NCBI RefSeq assembly: GCF_900089455.2
Contig: NZ_LT907988.1
Coordinates: 1,240,001-1,304,000, forward strand
DNA from: Orrella dioscoreae
GTDB taxonomy: Bacteria; Pseudomonadota; Gammaproteobacteria; Burkholderiales; Burkholderiaceae_B
DNA length: 64,000 nucleotides
Direction of reading: 5' to 3'
Part shown: positions 46,603 to 55,276 of the stretch, piece by piece
How positions within the stretch are numbered: position 1 is the first letter of the stretch
Layout: each line of letters opens with the position of its first letter
The notes under the pieces: model-generated
Database searches by the model: none
Seen by the model: the letters and a program-made list of their open reading frames with translations, nothing else
What the model was told of the DNA's origin: nothing
Made by a program: the position numbers and the translations under genes

Positions 46603-46950
46603 GTGATTCAACAGTTCCTGACCCGCAAGACGCTTTTTGCGGCGGCTGTCGTGCTGATGCTGGGGTTCTTCAGCATGGGCGCCCTGGGCGGCGCCCTGTA
46701 CCTGGCGGTGTCGCCTGTGCTTGCCCCATTTTTCGGCCACCTGGATTCATGGCATGGCGATTGGGTGTGGCCCGCCACAGTCTGCGCAGGCATGCTGTGG
46801 GCGGTGGGCTTCCTGCTTGCCGGCTGGCTGGACCGGTGCTTGCTTGAACGTGGCGTCAAGCCGGCGGCCAGGGGCGTGGCCTACGCCGTGACCCTGTGGC
46901 TCGCCGGGGCGGTGTGCTGGACGGGGGTCCTGCTGGTCTCGGGCCCATGA
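46603..46950 (+). CDS. Small membrane protein, unrecognised
   Basis: A 115-residue protein with about three hydrophobic helices (AAAVVLMLGFFSMGALGGALYLAV; TVCAGMLWAVGFLLAGWL; YAVTLWLAGAVCWTGVLLV). The GTG start at 46603 is assumed since the hydrophobic part follows it; GGAG lies about 11 nt upstream. I do not recognise the family. It sits between an MFS exporter and the TonB receptor, pointing away from both their starts, so a role in iron uptake is possible by position only. Confidence 0.55.
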   Translation: MIQQFLTRKTLFAAAVVLMLGFFSMGALGGALYLAVSPVLAPFFGHLDSWHGDWVWPATVCAGMLWAVGFLLAGWLDRCLLERGVKPAARGVAYAVTLWLAGAVCWTGVLLVSGP

Positions 46951-46990
46951 GTCGCGGGAGACGCCCGCTGCGGGCGCTCCCTGCATTTCC

Positions 46991-49426
46991 TCAGAAGTCG
47001 ATGCTCGCCGACAGCATGTAGGTGCGCGGCGCGGCGTACGTCACCACCTGGTAGGCGGGCGCCGAATCCCAGTAGCGGCGGTTGAACACATTCTCGACGC
47101 TGGCACGGAACACCACCTTGCGCTCGGCGATGCGCGTGGCATAGCGCGCGCCCAGGTCGAAGCGGGTCCAGGCGGGCAGGGTGTCGGTGTTGGCCGCGTC
47201 GAAGGGGATCGACGACGTGTGCAGCACGCGTGCCGTCGCGGTCAGGCCAGGCACCTGCGGGATGTCCAGTTCGGCGCCCAGTTTCACCGACCAGTCCGGC
47301 ATGCCGCTGGCCCTGTTGCCGTTGAACTGGCCGTCGGGCGTTTCAGTCAGGCGCGCGCGCGTCCAGGCCACGCCGCCCAGCACGCGCAGGCCCTGCACGG
47401 GTTCGCCGAAGACCTGCAGCTCCAGCCCCCGGTTTCGTTGTTCACCGGCGATGCGATACACGTTGTCGGCCCCGAGGATGCCGCTGGGACGACGGATCTG
47501 GAAGGCGCTGAGCGTCGTGCTGTAGCGGCCCCAGTCGATCTTCGTGCCCACCTCCATCTGCCGCGAGACGAAGGGCGCGAAGACCTCATTCGCGTTCACC
47601 GCGGTGTCCGGCGCCCTGTCGCCTTGCGCCAGCGCCTCGACATAGTTCGCGTACAGCGAGACGTCGCGCCAGGGCTTCACCACCAAACCCGCCGCCGGCG
47701 TGTTGCTGCTGCGCGTGTAGTTCGTCTGGAATGCGCCCGTCTGCCAGTGATAGGCCGACACGTCGATCTTCTGGTGACGCAGGCCCAGGGTCAGCAGCAG
47801 CCGGTCGTCCAGCATGGACAGGGTGTCCGTGACGGCATAGCTGCGCAGGCGGGTATCCGACAATTGCACGCGCGGCTGGTCGAAATCCAGGCCGACCGGC
47901 TCGGGCAAGGGCGTCGGACGGTACAGGTTCGTCAGCGCCCCATAGTTCGCCTGGGGCTGGAAGCCCGAGATGTCGGAGCGATAGTCGGTCAGCGCCAGGA
48001 CCGTCTCGTGCCTGACGGGACCGGTGTCGAAGCGCACGCGCAGGTTCAGCTCGCCGCTGCGCGTCTCGGTTTTTTCCTCCAGCGCGCTGGCCGAGAAACT
48101 GATGTCGCCCGCGGTGTTCTCCAGCACGCCCCAGGGCGTGTTCATCTTGCGGTGCGATTCCGCCGCGCCATAGGCCGCGCCCAGCGTGATGGCATCGTTC
48201 ACGTCGTATTCGGCGCGCAGCATGCCGAAGACATGCTCCTTGTCCTGGTACGACCAGCGCGGCCACACGCTGACGTCGCCCCGCGGCGCGTCCGGCAATT
48301 CGGCCGATGTCACGAAGAAATTGCTTTTTGCACCCCGGATGAACTGGTCGCTTGCGCCGACGTCCGCGCTGACGCGCAGCCGCTCGCTGCGATAGTCCAG
48401 CCCCAGCGTGACGTTCGACGCACGCAGGCTCTCGTTGTCGACGGCGGTCCTGCCGTCCCGGTGCGCTGCATTCAGTCGTATGCCGAACGCCTGGTCGGCG
48501 CCGAAGCGGCGGCCGAGGTCCACGTGCGCGCCGACATTCCCGTCGCTCAGGAAGTCGGTGTGCAGCCGCGTGATCGGCGTGTCCTCCGCGCGTTTGGGCA
48601 CCAGGTTGATGGCGCCGCCTGCCGTGCCGCGCGGAGAGGTGCCGTTGATCAGGGTGCTGGGGCCCTTCAGCACTTCCACGCGCTCGATGCCTTCCAGTTG
48701 CACGCCCTCGGCGCTGGCGATGCCATACAGCCCGTCGAAGCCGATCTCCGAGCGGTGCACGCTGATGCCGCGGATGTAGAAGTTGTCGAAGTACCAGGGG
48801 CCGCCCGATTCCACCGCCGGATCGTTGGCCATCACGTCCGTCAGGCTGCGCGCCTGCTGGTTGCGGATCGTCTCCGCCGTATACGCGGTCACGCTGAACG
48901 GCGTGCTCATCATGTCGAGGTTGCCCAGCATGCCCAGGCGCGCGCCACGCGCCACCTGCCCACCCGCGTAGGGTTCGGGCGGGGCGCTTGCGTGGGTCAC
49001 CGCCGTTACGGTCACCGGCGCCAGCTGGCTGGTCTGGCCCGTGCTGGCGGGTACGGGCGCCAGGCGGAATTGCCGCGGCGCTTCCTGCGTGGCGGCCAGA
49101 CCCGTGCCGGACAGGGCGCGCTGCAGGGCTTGCTGGTCGCCCAGTTGGCCTTGCACGCCGTTGCTCTGGCGGCCTGCCACGAGTTCGGGCGTGGCGGCCA
49201 GCAACAGGCCGGATTCGGCGGCCAGGCGCGACAGCACCTGGTCCAGGGGGCCTGCCGGAATGGCATAGGCACGCGTGACACCCGCCTGGGCGCTGGCAGT
49301 CTGGGCCGAGAGTGGCGGCGGCGCGACGAAGGCGGCGGCCAGGGTAAGCGTCAACGATAGGCGCCAGGCGTGGGCCGGGCGGGACGAGGCGGCGCGGATG
49401 GCGTCGCTGGAAAGAAGGGTGGGCAT
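46991..49426 (-). CDS. TonB-dependent outer-membrane siderophore receptor with STN signalling domain
   Basis: An 811-residue FecA/FpvA-type receptor. After the signal peptide (about 1-40) comes an STN domain (about 50-105: YAIPAGPLDQVLSRLAAESG, GLLLAATPELV), which contacts the FecR-like anti-sigma factor. A TonB-box-like LAPVTVTAV, the plug domain (RNQQARSLTDVMANDPAV, IRGISVH, VEVLKGPSTLINGTSPRGTAGGAINLVPKR) and the 22-strand barrel ending in a terminal Phe (SASIDF) follow. It lies downstream of fecI-fecR homologues on the same strand. The ligand is unknown; ferric siderophore is inferred. Confidence 0.95.
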   Translation of the reverse strand: MPTLLSSDAIRAASSRPAHAWRLSLTLTLAAAFVAPPPLSAQTASAQAGVTRAYAIPAGPLDQVLSRLAAESGLLLAATPELVAGRQSNGVQGQLGDQQALQRALSGTGLAATQEAPRQFRLAPVPASTGQTSQLAPVTVTAVTHASAPPEPYAGGQVARGARLGMLGNLDMMSTPFSVTAYTAETIRNQQARSLTDVMANDPAVESGGPWYFDNFYIRGISVHRSEIGFDGLYGIASAEGVQLEGIERVEVLKGPSTLINGTSPRGTAGGAINLVPKRAEDTPITRLHTDFLSDGNVGAHVDLGRRFGADQAFGIRLNAAHRDGRTAVDNESLRASNVTLGLDYRSERLRVSADVGASDQFIRGAKSNFFVTSAELPDAPRGDVSVWPRWSYQDKEHVFGMLRAEYDVNDAITLGAAYGAAESHRKMNTPWGVLENTAGDISFSASALEEKTETRSGELNLRVRFDTGPVRHETVLALTDYRSDISGFQPQANYGALTNLYRPTPLPEPVGLDFDQPRVQLSDTRLRSYAVTDTLSMLDDRLLLTLGLRHQKIDVSAYHWQTGAFQTNYTRSSNTPAAGLVVKPWRDVSLYANYVEALAQGDRAPDTAVNANEVFAPFVSRQMEVGTKIDWGRYSTTLSAFQIRRPSGILGADNVYRIAGEQRNRGLELQVFGEPVQGLRVLGGVAWTRARLTETPDGQFNGNRASGMPDWSVKLGAELDIPQVPGLTATARVLHTSSIPFDAANTDTLPAWTRFDLGARYATRIAERKVVFRASVENVFNRRYWDSAPAYQVVTYAAPRTYMLSASIDF

Positions 49427-49549
49427 GTCAGCTCTGCGCGGGCGTGAGGGTCCTGGGGTTTCCGCCCTCACCACGACAGCGGGAGGACGGCTCTTGATAC
49501 GCTTGATCGAACGAGCGCGGCAAAAGCGGAACCTTCCGGGCAATTTTTT

Positions 49550-50545
49550 TTATGGTCGAGCGTCCACCGACGTCCACCAGGCCATCGGCTGGCGCACCTG
49601 GATCGGCATGACCGACGCGAGCATGGCCAGCGTCCGGGACGGGTCGGTGACCGGATAGCTGCCAAAGACAGGCAGGCCCGCAATGTCGGGCGCAAGGCTG
49701 ATGTGGCCCCATTGATAGGGCTGCAGGGCCGCGACGACCTCGCCCAGCGGCATGCCATTGGCGATCAGAACGCCCTGGCGCCAGGCCGCGCGGGCCGGAT
49801 CCGCGTGGCTGACGTCGCTGACGGTGTCGCGCGTGAAGCGTCGCTCCTGGCCGGCGGACAGCAGGGTGCTGCGACCGCCGCTGGCCGGGGTGATCTCCAC
49901 CGCGCCCTCATAGACGGCAGCCAGGGTGTCCTGCGCTGCCTGCCTGACCAGATAGCGCGTGCCCAGTGCGCGCAGCGTGCCGTGCGCCGTCTCGACCAGG
50001 AAAGGCCGGCCTGCCGGGTCTGCGTGCGTCTGCACCAGGATTTCGCCCGTGCGCAGCCGCAGCCGGCGCTCTCCGGCGCTGTACAGCACGTCCACGGCGC
50101 TCAGCGCGCTCAGCCAGACATCGCCGCCGTCGGGCAGGAGTACGTGACGCACTTCGCCGCGATCGGCGTGGTGGTCGGCGGTCCAGCCCGCCACCACCTG
50201 GGGCAGCGAGGTGTGGCGCCAGGCGGACCAGGCCAGGCTTGCGCCGGCCAGGCCTGCCAGGGCCAGCAGCGCCTGCCGGCGGCGGCGGGGAGGGGGCTCA
50301 TGCAGGGTACGCAGCGCGGTGGTGGCCGCCTGCCGCTCGGGGCCGTCCTGGATGGGGGCCAGGCGCTGCCCGATGCGCTCGACATAGCGCCAGGCCTGCT
50401 GGTGGGTATCGGCGGCGTGCAGCCATTCGCGCCAGCGCGCATGGTCGGTGGCAGAGGCCTCGCCCGAGCGCAGCAAGGCGTACCAGTCCGCTGCCTGCGC
50501 CATCGCGGCGTGCGGCGGCAGCGGCGCGGTCGCGCTGGCGGTCAC
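49550..50545 (-). CDS. FecR family anti-sigma factor/regulator
   Basis: A 331-residue FecR protein with an N-terminal cytoplasmic DUF4880-like anti-sigma region (AADWYALLRSGEASATDHARWREWL), a transmembrane helix at about residues 95-112 (LLALAGLAGASLAWSAW), and the periplasmic FecR domain (GEVRHVLLPDGGDVWLSALSAV, VETAHGTLRALGTRYLVR). GTG 50545 overlaps the sigma-factor stop as GTGA, showing coupling. It would relay the receptor's ligand-bound state to the sigma factor. The receptor gene follows after a 123-nt gap that could hold its ECF promoter. Confidence 0.93.
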   Translation of the reverse strand: MTASATAPLPPHAAMAQAADWYALLRSGEASATDHARWREWLHAADTHQQAWRYVERIGQRLAPIQDGPERQAATTALRTLHEPPPRRRRQALLALAGLAGASLAWSAWRHTSLPQVVAGWTADHHADRGEVRHVLLPDGGDVWLSALSAVDVLYSAGERRLRLRTGEILVQTHADPAGRPFLVETAHGTLRALGTRYLVRQAAQDTLAAVYEGAVEITPASGGRSTLLSAGQERRFTRDTVSDVSHADPARAAWRQGVLIANGMPLGEVVAALQPYQWGHISLAPDIAGLPVFGSYPVTDPSRTLAMLASVMPIQVRQPMAWWTSVDARP

Positions 50546-51084
50546 GACAGGGCGGGCGCGGCGTCGCGCGCGTCCTGGGCGGCTTCCAGCATCATGCAGC
50601 CCAGCATGGCGCGCGCCACGTATTTGCGCACCATGCGTGACGACACCCCCAGTGCGTCGGCCACTTCCCGGTCCGTCATCTCGCAGGCAACCGCCAGGAC
50701 GAAGGCGCTGGCGGCTTTCCGGGGCAGTTCCCGCAGCATGGCATCGACCTCGTGCAAGGCATCCAGCACCAGCGCCTGGTGTTCCGCCGAGGGCGCGAAC
50801 TGCGGCGGCTGCCGGGCCAGGGCATCCAGCCAGGCCTGCTCCACGCTGCGGCGGCGCCAGAAGTCCACGCACATGCCGTTGGCCATGCTGCGCAGATACA
50901 CGCGCGCCTGTGGGGCAGTGTCGAAATGGCGAGGCGTCACGAGCAGCCGCACGAAGGCATCGTGCGCCAGCTCGGCCGCGTCCGCCGCGTTGCCCAGCCG
51001 CCGGTGCAGCCAGCCGAACAGCCAGCGGTGATGCGCGCCATACAGCTGCGCGATGCCTTGCGAGGAGGAGTCGGAGGCGCTCAC
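50542..51084 (-). CDS. FecI-type ECF sigma factor
   Basis: A 180-residue extracytoplasmic-function sigma factor of the iron-starvation group. Region 2 includes WLHRRLGNAADAAELAHDAFVRLL and region 4 includes LRELPRKAASAFVLAVACEMTDREVADALGVSSRMVRKYVARAM. With the overlapping FecR gene and the STN-type receptor it forms a complete surface-signalling cassette: ligand at the outer membrane releases the sigma factor, which should transcribe the receptor. A possible Fur box lies about 62-81 bp upstream of the start. Confidence 0.94.
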   Translation of the reverse strand: MSASDSSSQGIAQLYGAHHRWLFGWLHRRLGNAADAAELAHDAFVRLLVTPRHFDTAPQARVYLRSMANGMCVDFWRRRSVEQAWLDALARQPPQFAPSAEHQALVLDALHEVDAMLRELPRKAASAFVLAVACEMTDREVADALGVSSRMVRKYVARAMLGCMMLEAAQDARDAAPALS

Positions 51085-51145
51085 GATCTGCTTCGTGGGT
51101 CGGTTGGTGGGGTTGCCAAGGGACGGGCAGCAGGCTGCCGGATGG

Positions 51146-51165
51146 AAATGCGAACGCTTATTAAT
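51146..51165 (-). promoter_or_regulatory. Possible Fur box upstream of the ECF sigma gene
   Basis: AAATGCGAACGCTTATTAATC has the AAATGCGAA-n-TTAT arrangement common in Fur boxes of related bacteria. Position, 62-81 bp before the sigma factor start, suits iron repression of the cassette. The match to the 19-bp consensus is imperfect. Confidence 0.4.
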
Positions 51166-51277
51166 CTCTTGTTATGGACCGATTATTGCTTGAAGGGAAG
51201 GGCTTTTGCAATGGCCGGGCCGGGGCACGCCTGTCTCCGCAATACACTTGGCCGGTCACCAGACAGGGATGCACGCC

Positions 51278-52039
51278 ATGGAATGGGAAACAATCGACGT
51301 CGAACGCCTGGCCTCGCTCGGCGTTTTCAACGAGGCGCTTGGCGTCGTGCCGAACATCGATCCGACGCAGGCCTGGCCAGGCGAGGCGCCGATTCGAATC
51401 CTGCTGCATCGGGGCGACCTGGCGCTGGACGGGCTTGCCTTCGACACCAATCGCTTTCTTTCCCTCGATGCCGACATGCTCATCGTCGACGGCAACCTGA
51501 TCCTGCAGGGCGACCTGGACGTCGAGCAGTTCGATGTCGGCACCCCTGGCTATCTGGTGGTCAAGGGCGACCTGAAGGCCGGGAGCCTGTTCCTGACCGG
51601 ACAGTTCGAATGCCTCGTCCGGGGCGATCTGTCGGCCGCGGCCGTGGTGCTTGGCACGGAGGCTTCCTCGGGACGGTTGCGCGTGGGCGGCACCGTGCAG
51701 GCGCCCGTGACGGTGATGGTGGATTTCCCGATCAAGGCCGGCGCGCTGGACGGGACGTTCTTCGTGCAGAACCGCCGTCCCTATGAAGACCTGGTGATTG
51801 CCATTGGCGACGCCAGTGCCACACGCCGGATTCGCGTCGAGGAGGACGAGGAGTTCGGGCAGTATTGGCTGCTGCGTCTTCCCGAGGGAACGTCGCAAGC
51901 CGAGCTCGACACGGAGGCGTTTCCCGAGTGCTGCATCCTGACCGAGGCGGCGCAGGCCGATCACGAGGGAACGGGGGGTGGGTTGTCCTTGAAGGAGGTC
52001 CTGCGCAAGCATGGGGCGCAGGGGTTCAAGGCGGCGTGA
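51278..52039 (+). CDS. Predicted beta-helix (bactofilin-like repeat) protein, unrecognised
   Basis: A 253-residue acidic protein. Its middle (about 65-160) shows repeating strands of the kind NLILQGDLDVEQFDV, LVVKGDLKAGSLFLTG, CLVRGDLSAAAVVLG and LRVGGTVQAPVTVMV, the short-period hydrophobic/Gly-Asp pattern of a right-handed beta-helix as in bactofilins and polymer-forming proteins. I do not recognise a specific family. No signal peptide. ATG 51278 is chosen with AGGGA 8 nt upstream; ATG 51269 is also possible. It lies at the GC-rich edge of the low-GC pocket. Similar proteins occur in polymorphic-toxin immunity loci, but nothing here proves that. Confidence 0.6.
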   Translation: MEWETIDVERLASLGVFNEALGVVPNIDPTQAWPGEAPIRILLHRGDLALDGLAFDTNRFLSLDADMLIVDGNLILQGDLDVEQFDVGTPGYLVVKGDLKAGSLFLTGQFECLVRGDLSAAAVVLGTEASSGRLRVGGTVQAPVTVMVDFPIKAGALDGTFFVQNRRPYEDLVIAIGDASATRRIRVEEDEEFGQYWLLRLPEGTSQAELDTEAFPECCILTEAAQADHEGTGGGLSLKEVLRKHGAQGFKAA

Positions 52040-52136
52040 CGCGTCGGAAGTGGAATTGCGGACGTGATGGGTGGGGAAGCGCCTTTTACTTCGCTCCACA
52101 CAATCTGAATCTGCGGGTGACGACGGGATGCGACCA

Positions 52137-52517
52137 ATGAGTGAGCCGATAGATTACACAAACCCGCCCCGATGGTTGGCCCACATATTCAAGGATGTCT
52201 ACGGAGAGGATCTGAGCGGCCCCGGCCCATCCGCGATGCACATGATCGTCCTGACGCTGTTGCTTGCTTGCAGTCTCGACGCCTGCAGCGATGGCCACTA
52301 CCATGGAGACAGCGTGCGAGAATTGCTCAAGCACAGCTTTGAGGGCGTCGGCGGGCGGGACGGTGATGGCCTGGTGATGATCTCAGCGTGCGAGGAGATG
52401 CTTTCGAGCTTTGAAGCACTGCGCATCGATGACCGCGATAAAGAAGAAATGGAAGTACTTCTGGTCCGCCTCAAGGACGAACTGGCGCGTATCGGAGCAA
52501 TGATGAAAGAAGCTTAG
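52137..52517 (+). CDS. Hypothetical protein, unrecognised
   Basis: A 126-residue soluble acidic protein with a segment LTLLLACSLDACSDGHYHGDSVRELLKHSF and a helical C-terminal half (DKEEMEVLLVRLKDELARIGAMMKEA). No family recognised. Less GC-rich codon use than the flanking core genes. Its TAG overlaps the TAA of the convergent small gene by 2 nt. ATG 52137 is preferred with GGGA upstream; 52128 is alternative. Size and context would fit an immunity protein (speculative). Confidence 0.55.
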   Translation: MSEPIDYTNPPRWLAHIFKDVYGEDLSGPGPSAMHMIVLTLLLACSLDACSDGHYHGDSVRELLKHSFEGVGGRDGDGLVMISACEEMLSSFEALRIDDRDKEEMEVLLVRLKDELARIGAMMKEA

Positions 52518-52732
52518 TCGCCGCCGCAGCCGCCGCCATCGCCGCCGCCGTCCCCAGTACCGCCGTCACCACCAAACGGGCCATACTGATCGGAATCACC
52601 GCCACCAACACCGGCGTTCGACTGCCGCTCTTTCCTAAGAAGCCAGGCTCCTATCAACATCACTGCAATGATTACGCCTCCGAAAGACCACAAGACAATC
52701 AAAGCCCCGATGAGAAAGCCTTCCCCTTCCAT
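52514..52732 (-). CDS. Single-pass membrane protein with Gly/Asp-rich tail
   Basis: A 72-residue product: one transmembrane helix (LIGALIVLWSFGGVIIAVMLIGAWLL), a short basic stretch (RKERQ) and then a low-complexity tail of about 30 residues made mainly of Gly and Asp with one Cys (GGDGGTGDGGG). ATG 52732 starts a natural membrane protein; an in-frame start at 52789 would add 19 residues. The gene is convergent with the previous one. I know no function; the tail is encoded by GCC/GTC-type triplet repeats and might be prone to length change. Confidence 0.5.
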   Translation of the reverse strand: MEGEGFLIGALIVLWSFGGVIIAVMLIGAWLLRKERQSNAGVGGGDSDQYGPFGGDGGTGDGGGDGGGCGGD

Positions 52733-52792
52733 GCCATTCCTCGTGTTGACAGCTGCCCCTGGACGAAACGAGTAAAGCGACACGGCCACTTG

Positions 52793-52993
52793 ATGACCTT
52801 CACCGCCTTCGAACTGTACCTATTTTATGTCGGCGTGATGGTATGGCCTTTGACGCTCTTGGCCGCAGCCGCGTTCGCCTATGCAGGGTATTGCTCAATT
52901 CGGAAGGTATGGAAAATCGTGTTCTTTTCCATGTCAACAATCTTGGCGCTTACGTTGCTCAGGTCGGCAATCATGATATTTTTTGGCCGTTGA
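52793..52993 (+). CDS. Small two-helix membrane protein
   Basis: A 66-residue hydrophobic protein with two predicted helices (FELYLFYVGVMVWPLTLLAAAAFAYAG; IVFFSMSTILALTLLRSAIMIFF) and a short basic loop. A TTG codon directly precedes the ATG. It is divergent from the Gly/Asp-tail gene, 60 nt between starts. No family recognised. The 219 nt after it, up to the next gene, hold nothing I can support. Confidence 0.45.
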   Translation: MTFTAFELYLFYVGVMVWPLTLLAAAAFAYAGYCSIRKVWKIVFFSMSTILALTLLRSAIMIFFGR

Positions 52994-53212
52994 TGTCTCG
53001 GCGTCCGTTTCCATTTGCTCGAGGTCACGAACATAGAGCTACCGCCATTTTCAGGAATGTTGGCTTCCTTCTGCGGGCACGAGTGCGCTTCACACCCAGA
53101 TCATGCCGTGGCGCATCTCCCATTCCAATCAATCCTCGGCATTGAACGAAAGTGACACCATAAAAGGCATGGTGGACACAAACATAGCGGTTGAACAATA
53201 GGAGAAATCACC

Positions 53213-53863
53213 ATGGGGATTGAGGCACTTCTTCGCCTCTTTGGCAAACGCTATGATGATCCAGAAGTGGTGGAAGCGCTGGCAGCCCTCCCGCCTCATA
53301 AGGCAGACCGGCCAAGCGATGGCGCCCAGTACATCGTATCGAAACAAGGCGGTTTCGACCTGCTGTTCGAAGACGCGCATACGCGCGGGGCTGGAAATCC
53401 TCAAAACAGGACGCTTGCAGCCATATTCCTTTTCAATGCGGGGGTCGATGACCACAGCCGTTATGACGGCCCCGTGCCTATGAACTTCTCTTTTGACGAT
53501 GGCCGTGCGGGGCTCATCGCGAAAGCGGTTCCCGAACGAACCTGGGTGATCGGTGAGGGGAGAGTGGATATAAGCCATCCTGCGCCCGATCATGACCGCT
53601 GGCTCATGGGCGGTCTGGCTCTCAGCGCCGATTATGGCAAAGACGGATCAAGTATCCGTGGTTTTACGATTCATCTCCCAAGCGACGAACCGGAATGGAC
53701 GCCCGAGCCACAGGATGAAACCTGGCAGAGTGTTGCCTTGGTGCCTGGTCGGAAGATGGATGCGATTAAGCTGTACCGCGCCGAAAACGGCGGCGGGCTT
53801 GCCGATGCCAAAGCCATCATCGAGGGGTTCATCACCAAGACCGAAACAGCAATCGAGAAGTAG
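53213..53863 (+). CDS. Hypothetical protein with L7/L12 C-terminal-like tail
   Basis: A 216-residue soluble protein with a good AGGAGA ribosome binding site (53200-53205). Residues 1-170 are unrecognised: NPQNRTLAAIFLFNAGVDDHSRYDGPVP, then FSFDDGRAGLIAKA, layouts similar to small immunity-type proteins. The last about 40 residues (VALVPGRKMDAIKLYRAENGGGLADAKAIIEGF) clearly resemble the C-terminal domain of ribosomal protein L7/L12. Composition is lower in GC than the core genes. The gene is monocistronic in this window and lies between the small-gene pocket and tRNA-Ser. Confidence 0.65.
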   Translation: MGIEALLRLFGKRYDDPEVVEALAALPPHKADRPSDGAQYIVSKQGGFDLLFEDAHTRGAGNPQNRTLAAIFLFNAGVDDHSRYDGPVPMNFSFDDGRAGLIAKAVPERTWVIGEGRVDISHPAPDHDRWLMGGLALSADYGKDGSSIRGFTIHLPSDEPEWTPEPQDETWQSVALVPGRKMDAIKLYRAENGGGLADAKAIIEGFITKTETAIEK

Positions 53864-53985
53864 GCACCGGCCACAACGGAATCTTTAAGAATCGTGCCTT
53901 GCAGGTTTCAGAGACCGCAATGAGGGGGGCGGTGTGCCGCACCGCACGGGGGTTGATGGCGTGCCAAAACGAAGGCCTGCGAACA

Positions 53986-54021
53986 TAAAAAAACCCGCAA
54001 AGCCTTGTGCTGTGCGGGTTT
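53986..54021 (-). terminator. Terminator of tRNA-Ser
   Basis: On the minus strand a 9-bp stem (54021-54013 with 53999-53991) is followed by a run of seven T. It lies about 43 nt after the tRNA 3' end. Confidence 0.85.
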
Positions 54022-54063
54022 CGGGACTTCCGTGAGCCTTGGCGTTCAGCCAAGAATCGAAAA

Positions 54064-54154
<91 letters not shown>

Positions 54155-54448
54155 CTGGTGCCGCTCCGTTGCCGCGGCAAGCCCGCAAGCGCGATGGAGA
54201 TCCTGGCAGAACCGTGGTCGTCAGACCCCCATCCGGATACTTCGCCCGAAAGCGAAGACAGCGACTATAGCAGAATTCCGGCGAATGTGTACATGGCCGG
54301 CGTGCTGGCCAGGCAAGCCCCCGCGGCGCGGCCGCGTTCAGGTTTCCCACGCGAACCCCGCGCTAGAATCGAACGGCACCGCGGGCGCCCCGGACGCGAC
54401 ACGCTGCCATCGGCGGCCCGCATTCACCGCATTCTCCAAGGAGGTCGC

Positions 54449-55231
54449 ATGCTCAAAGGCAAGGTTGCCCTGGTTACCGGTTCCACCAGCGGGATTGGTC
54501 TGGCCATCGCCAAAGGATTCGCGGCGCAAGGCGCCAACGTCGTGCTCAACGGCCTGGGCGAGGCCGACCAGATCGAGGCGGTGCGCGCGGGTATCGAAAA
54601 GGAGTTCGGCGTGAAGGCGCTGTTCGACGGCGCCGACCTGACTTCGGCGCAAGCCGTGCGCCAACTGGTGGGCACGGCCGTGAACAAGCTGGGCACGCTG
54701 GACATCCTGGTGAACAACGCCGGCATCCAGCACACGGCGCTGATCGAGGACTTTCCCATCGACAAGTGGAACGCCATCATCGCGCTGAACCTGTCGGCGG
54801 TCTTCCACGGCACGGCCGCCGCGCTGCCGCAGATGAAGCGCCAGAAGTGGGGGCGCATCATCAACATCGCCTCGGCGCATGGCCTGGTGGGTTCGGCCAA
54901 CAAGTCGGCCTATGTCGCCGCCAAGCACGGCGTGATGGGCCTGACCAAGGTCACGGCGCTGGAGACGGCCGGCACGGGCGTCACCGCCAACTCCATCTGC
55001 CCGGGCTGGGTGCGCACGCCGCTGGTCGAAAAGCAGATCACGGCCATCGCCGAAGCCAAGAAGATCAGCCAGGACGAAGCCGCGCGCGAGCTGCTGTCGG
55101 AAAAGCAGCCCTCGCTGCAGTTCGTGACGCCGGAGCAGCTGGCCGGCACGGCCATCTACCTGGCATCGGACGCCGCGGCGCAGGTAACGGGCACCAGCAT
55201 TTCCGTGGATGGTGGCTGGACCGCGCGTTGA
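54449..55231 (+). CDS. D-3-hydroxybutyrate dehydrogenase (SDR)
   Basis: A 260-residue short-chain dehydrogenase that interconverts 3-hydroxybutyrate and acetoacetate with NAD, linking PHB or ketone-body turnover to the acetyl-CoA pool. TGSTSGIGLAIA at residues 10-21, NNAGIQHTALIEDFP, the catalytic SAHGLVGSANKSAYVAAKHG (Ser, Tyr, Lys) and the C-terminal GTSISVDGGWTA match the family closely. ATG 54449 has a perfect AAGGAGG. TAGAAT at 54364-54369 is the likely -10 element. The 294 nt between the tRNA and this gene show no other gene. Confidence 0.93.
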   Translation: MLKGKVALVTGSTSGIGLAIAKGFAAQGANVVLNGLGEADQIEAVRAGIEKEFGVKALFDGADLTSAQAVRQLVGTAVNKLGTLDILVNNAGIQHTALIEDFPIDKWNAIIALNLSAVFHGTAAALPQMKRQKWGRIINIASAHGLVGSANKSAYVAAKHGVMGLTKVTALETAGTGVTANSICPGWVRTPLVEKQITAIAEAKKISQDEAARELLSEKQPSLQFVTPEQLAGTAIYLASDAAAQVTGTSISVDGGWTAR

Positions 55232-55276
55232 TCCCTGTCGGGCGCCGCAGCCCGATGATCGGCTAGCCATTTCCAG

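Noticed and set aside
47219-49360. A 713-codon plus-strand frame opposite the TonB receptor
   Set aside because: Antisense shadow of a clearly identified receptor gene, with repetitive Arg/His/Gln-rich translation.
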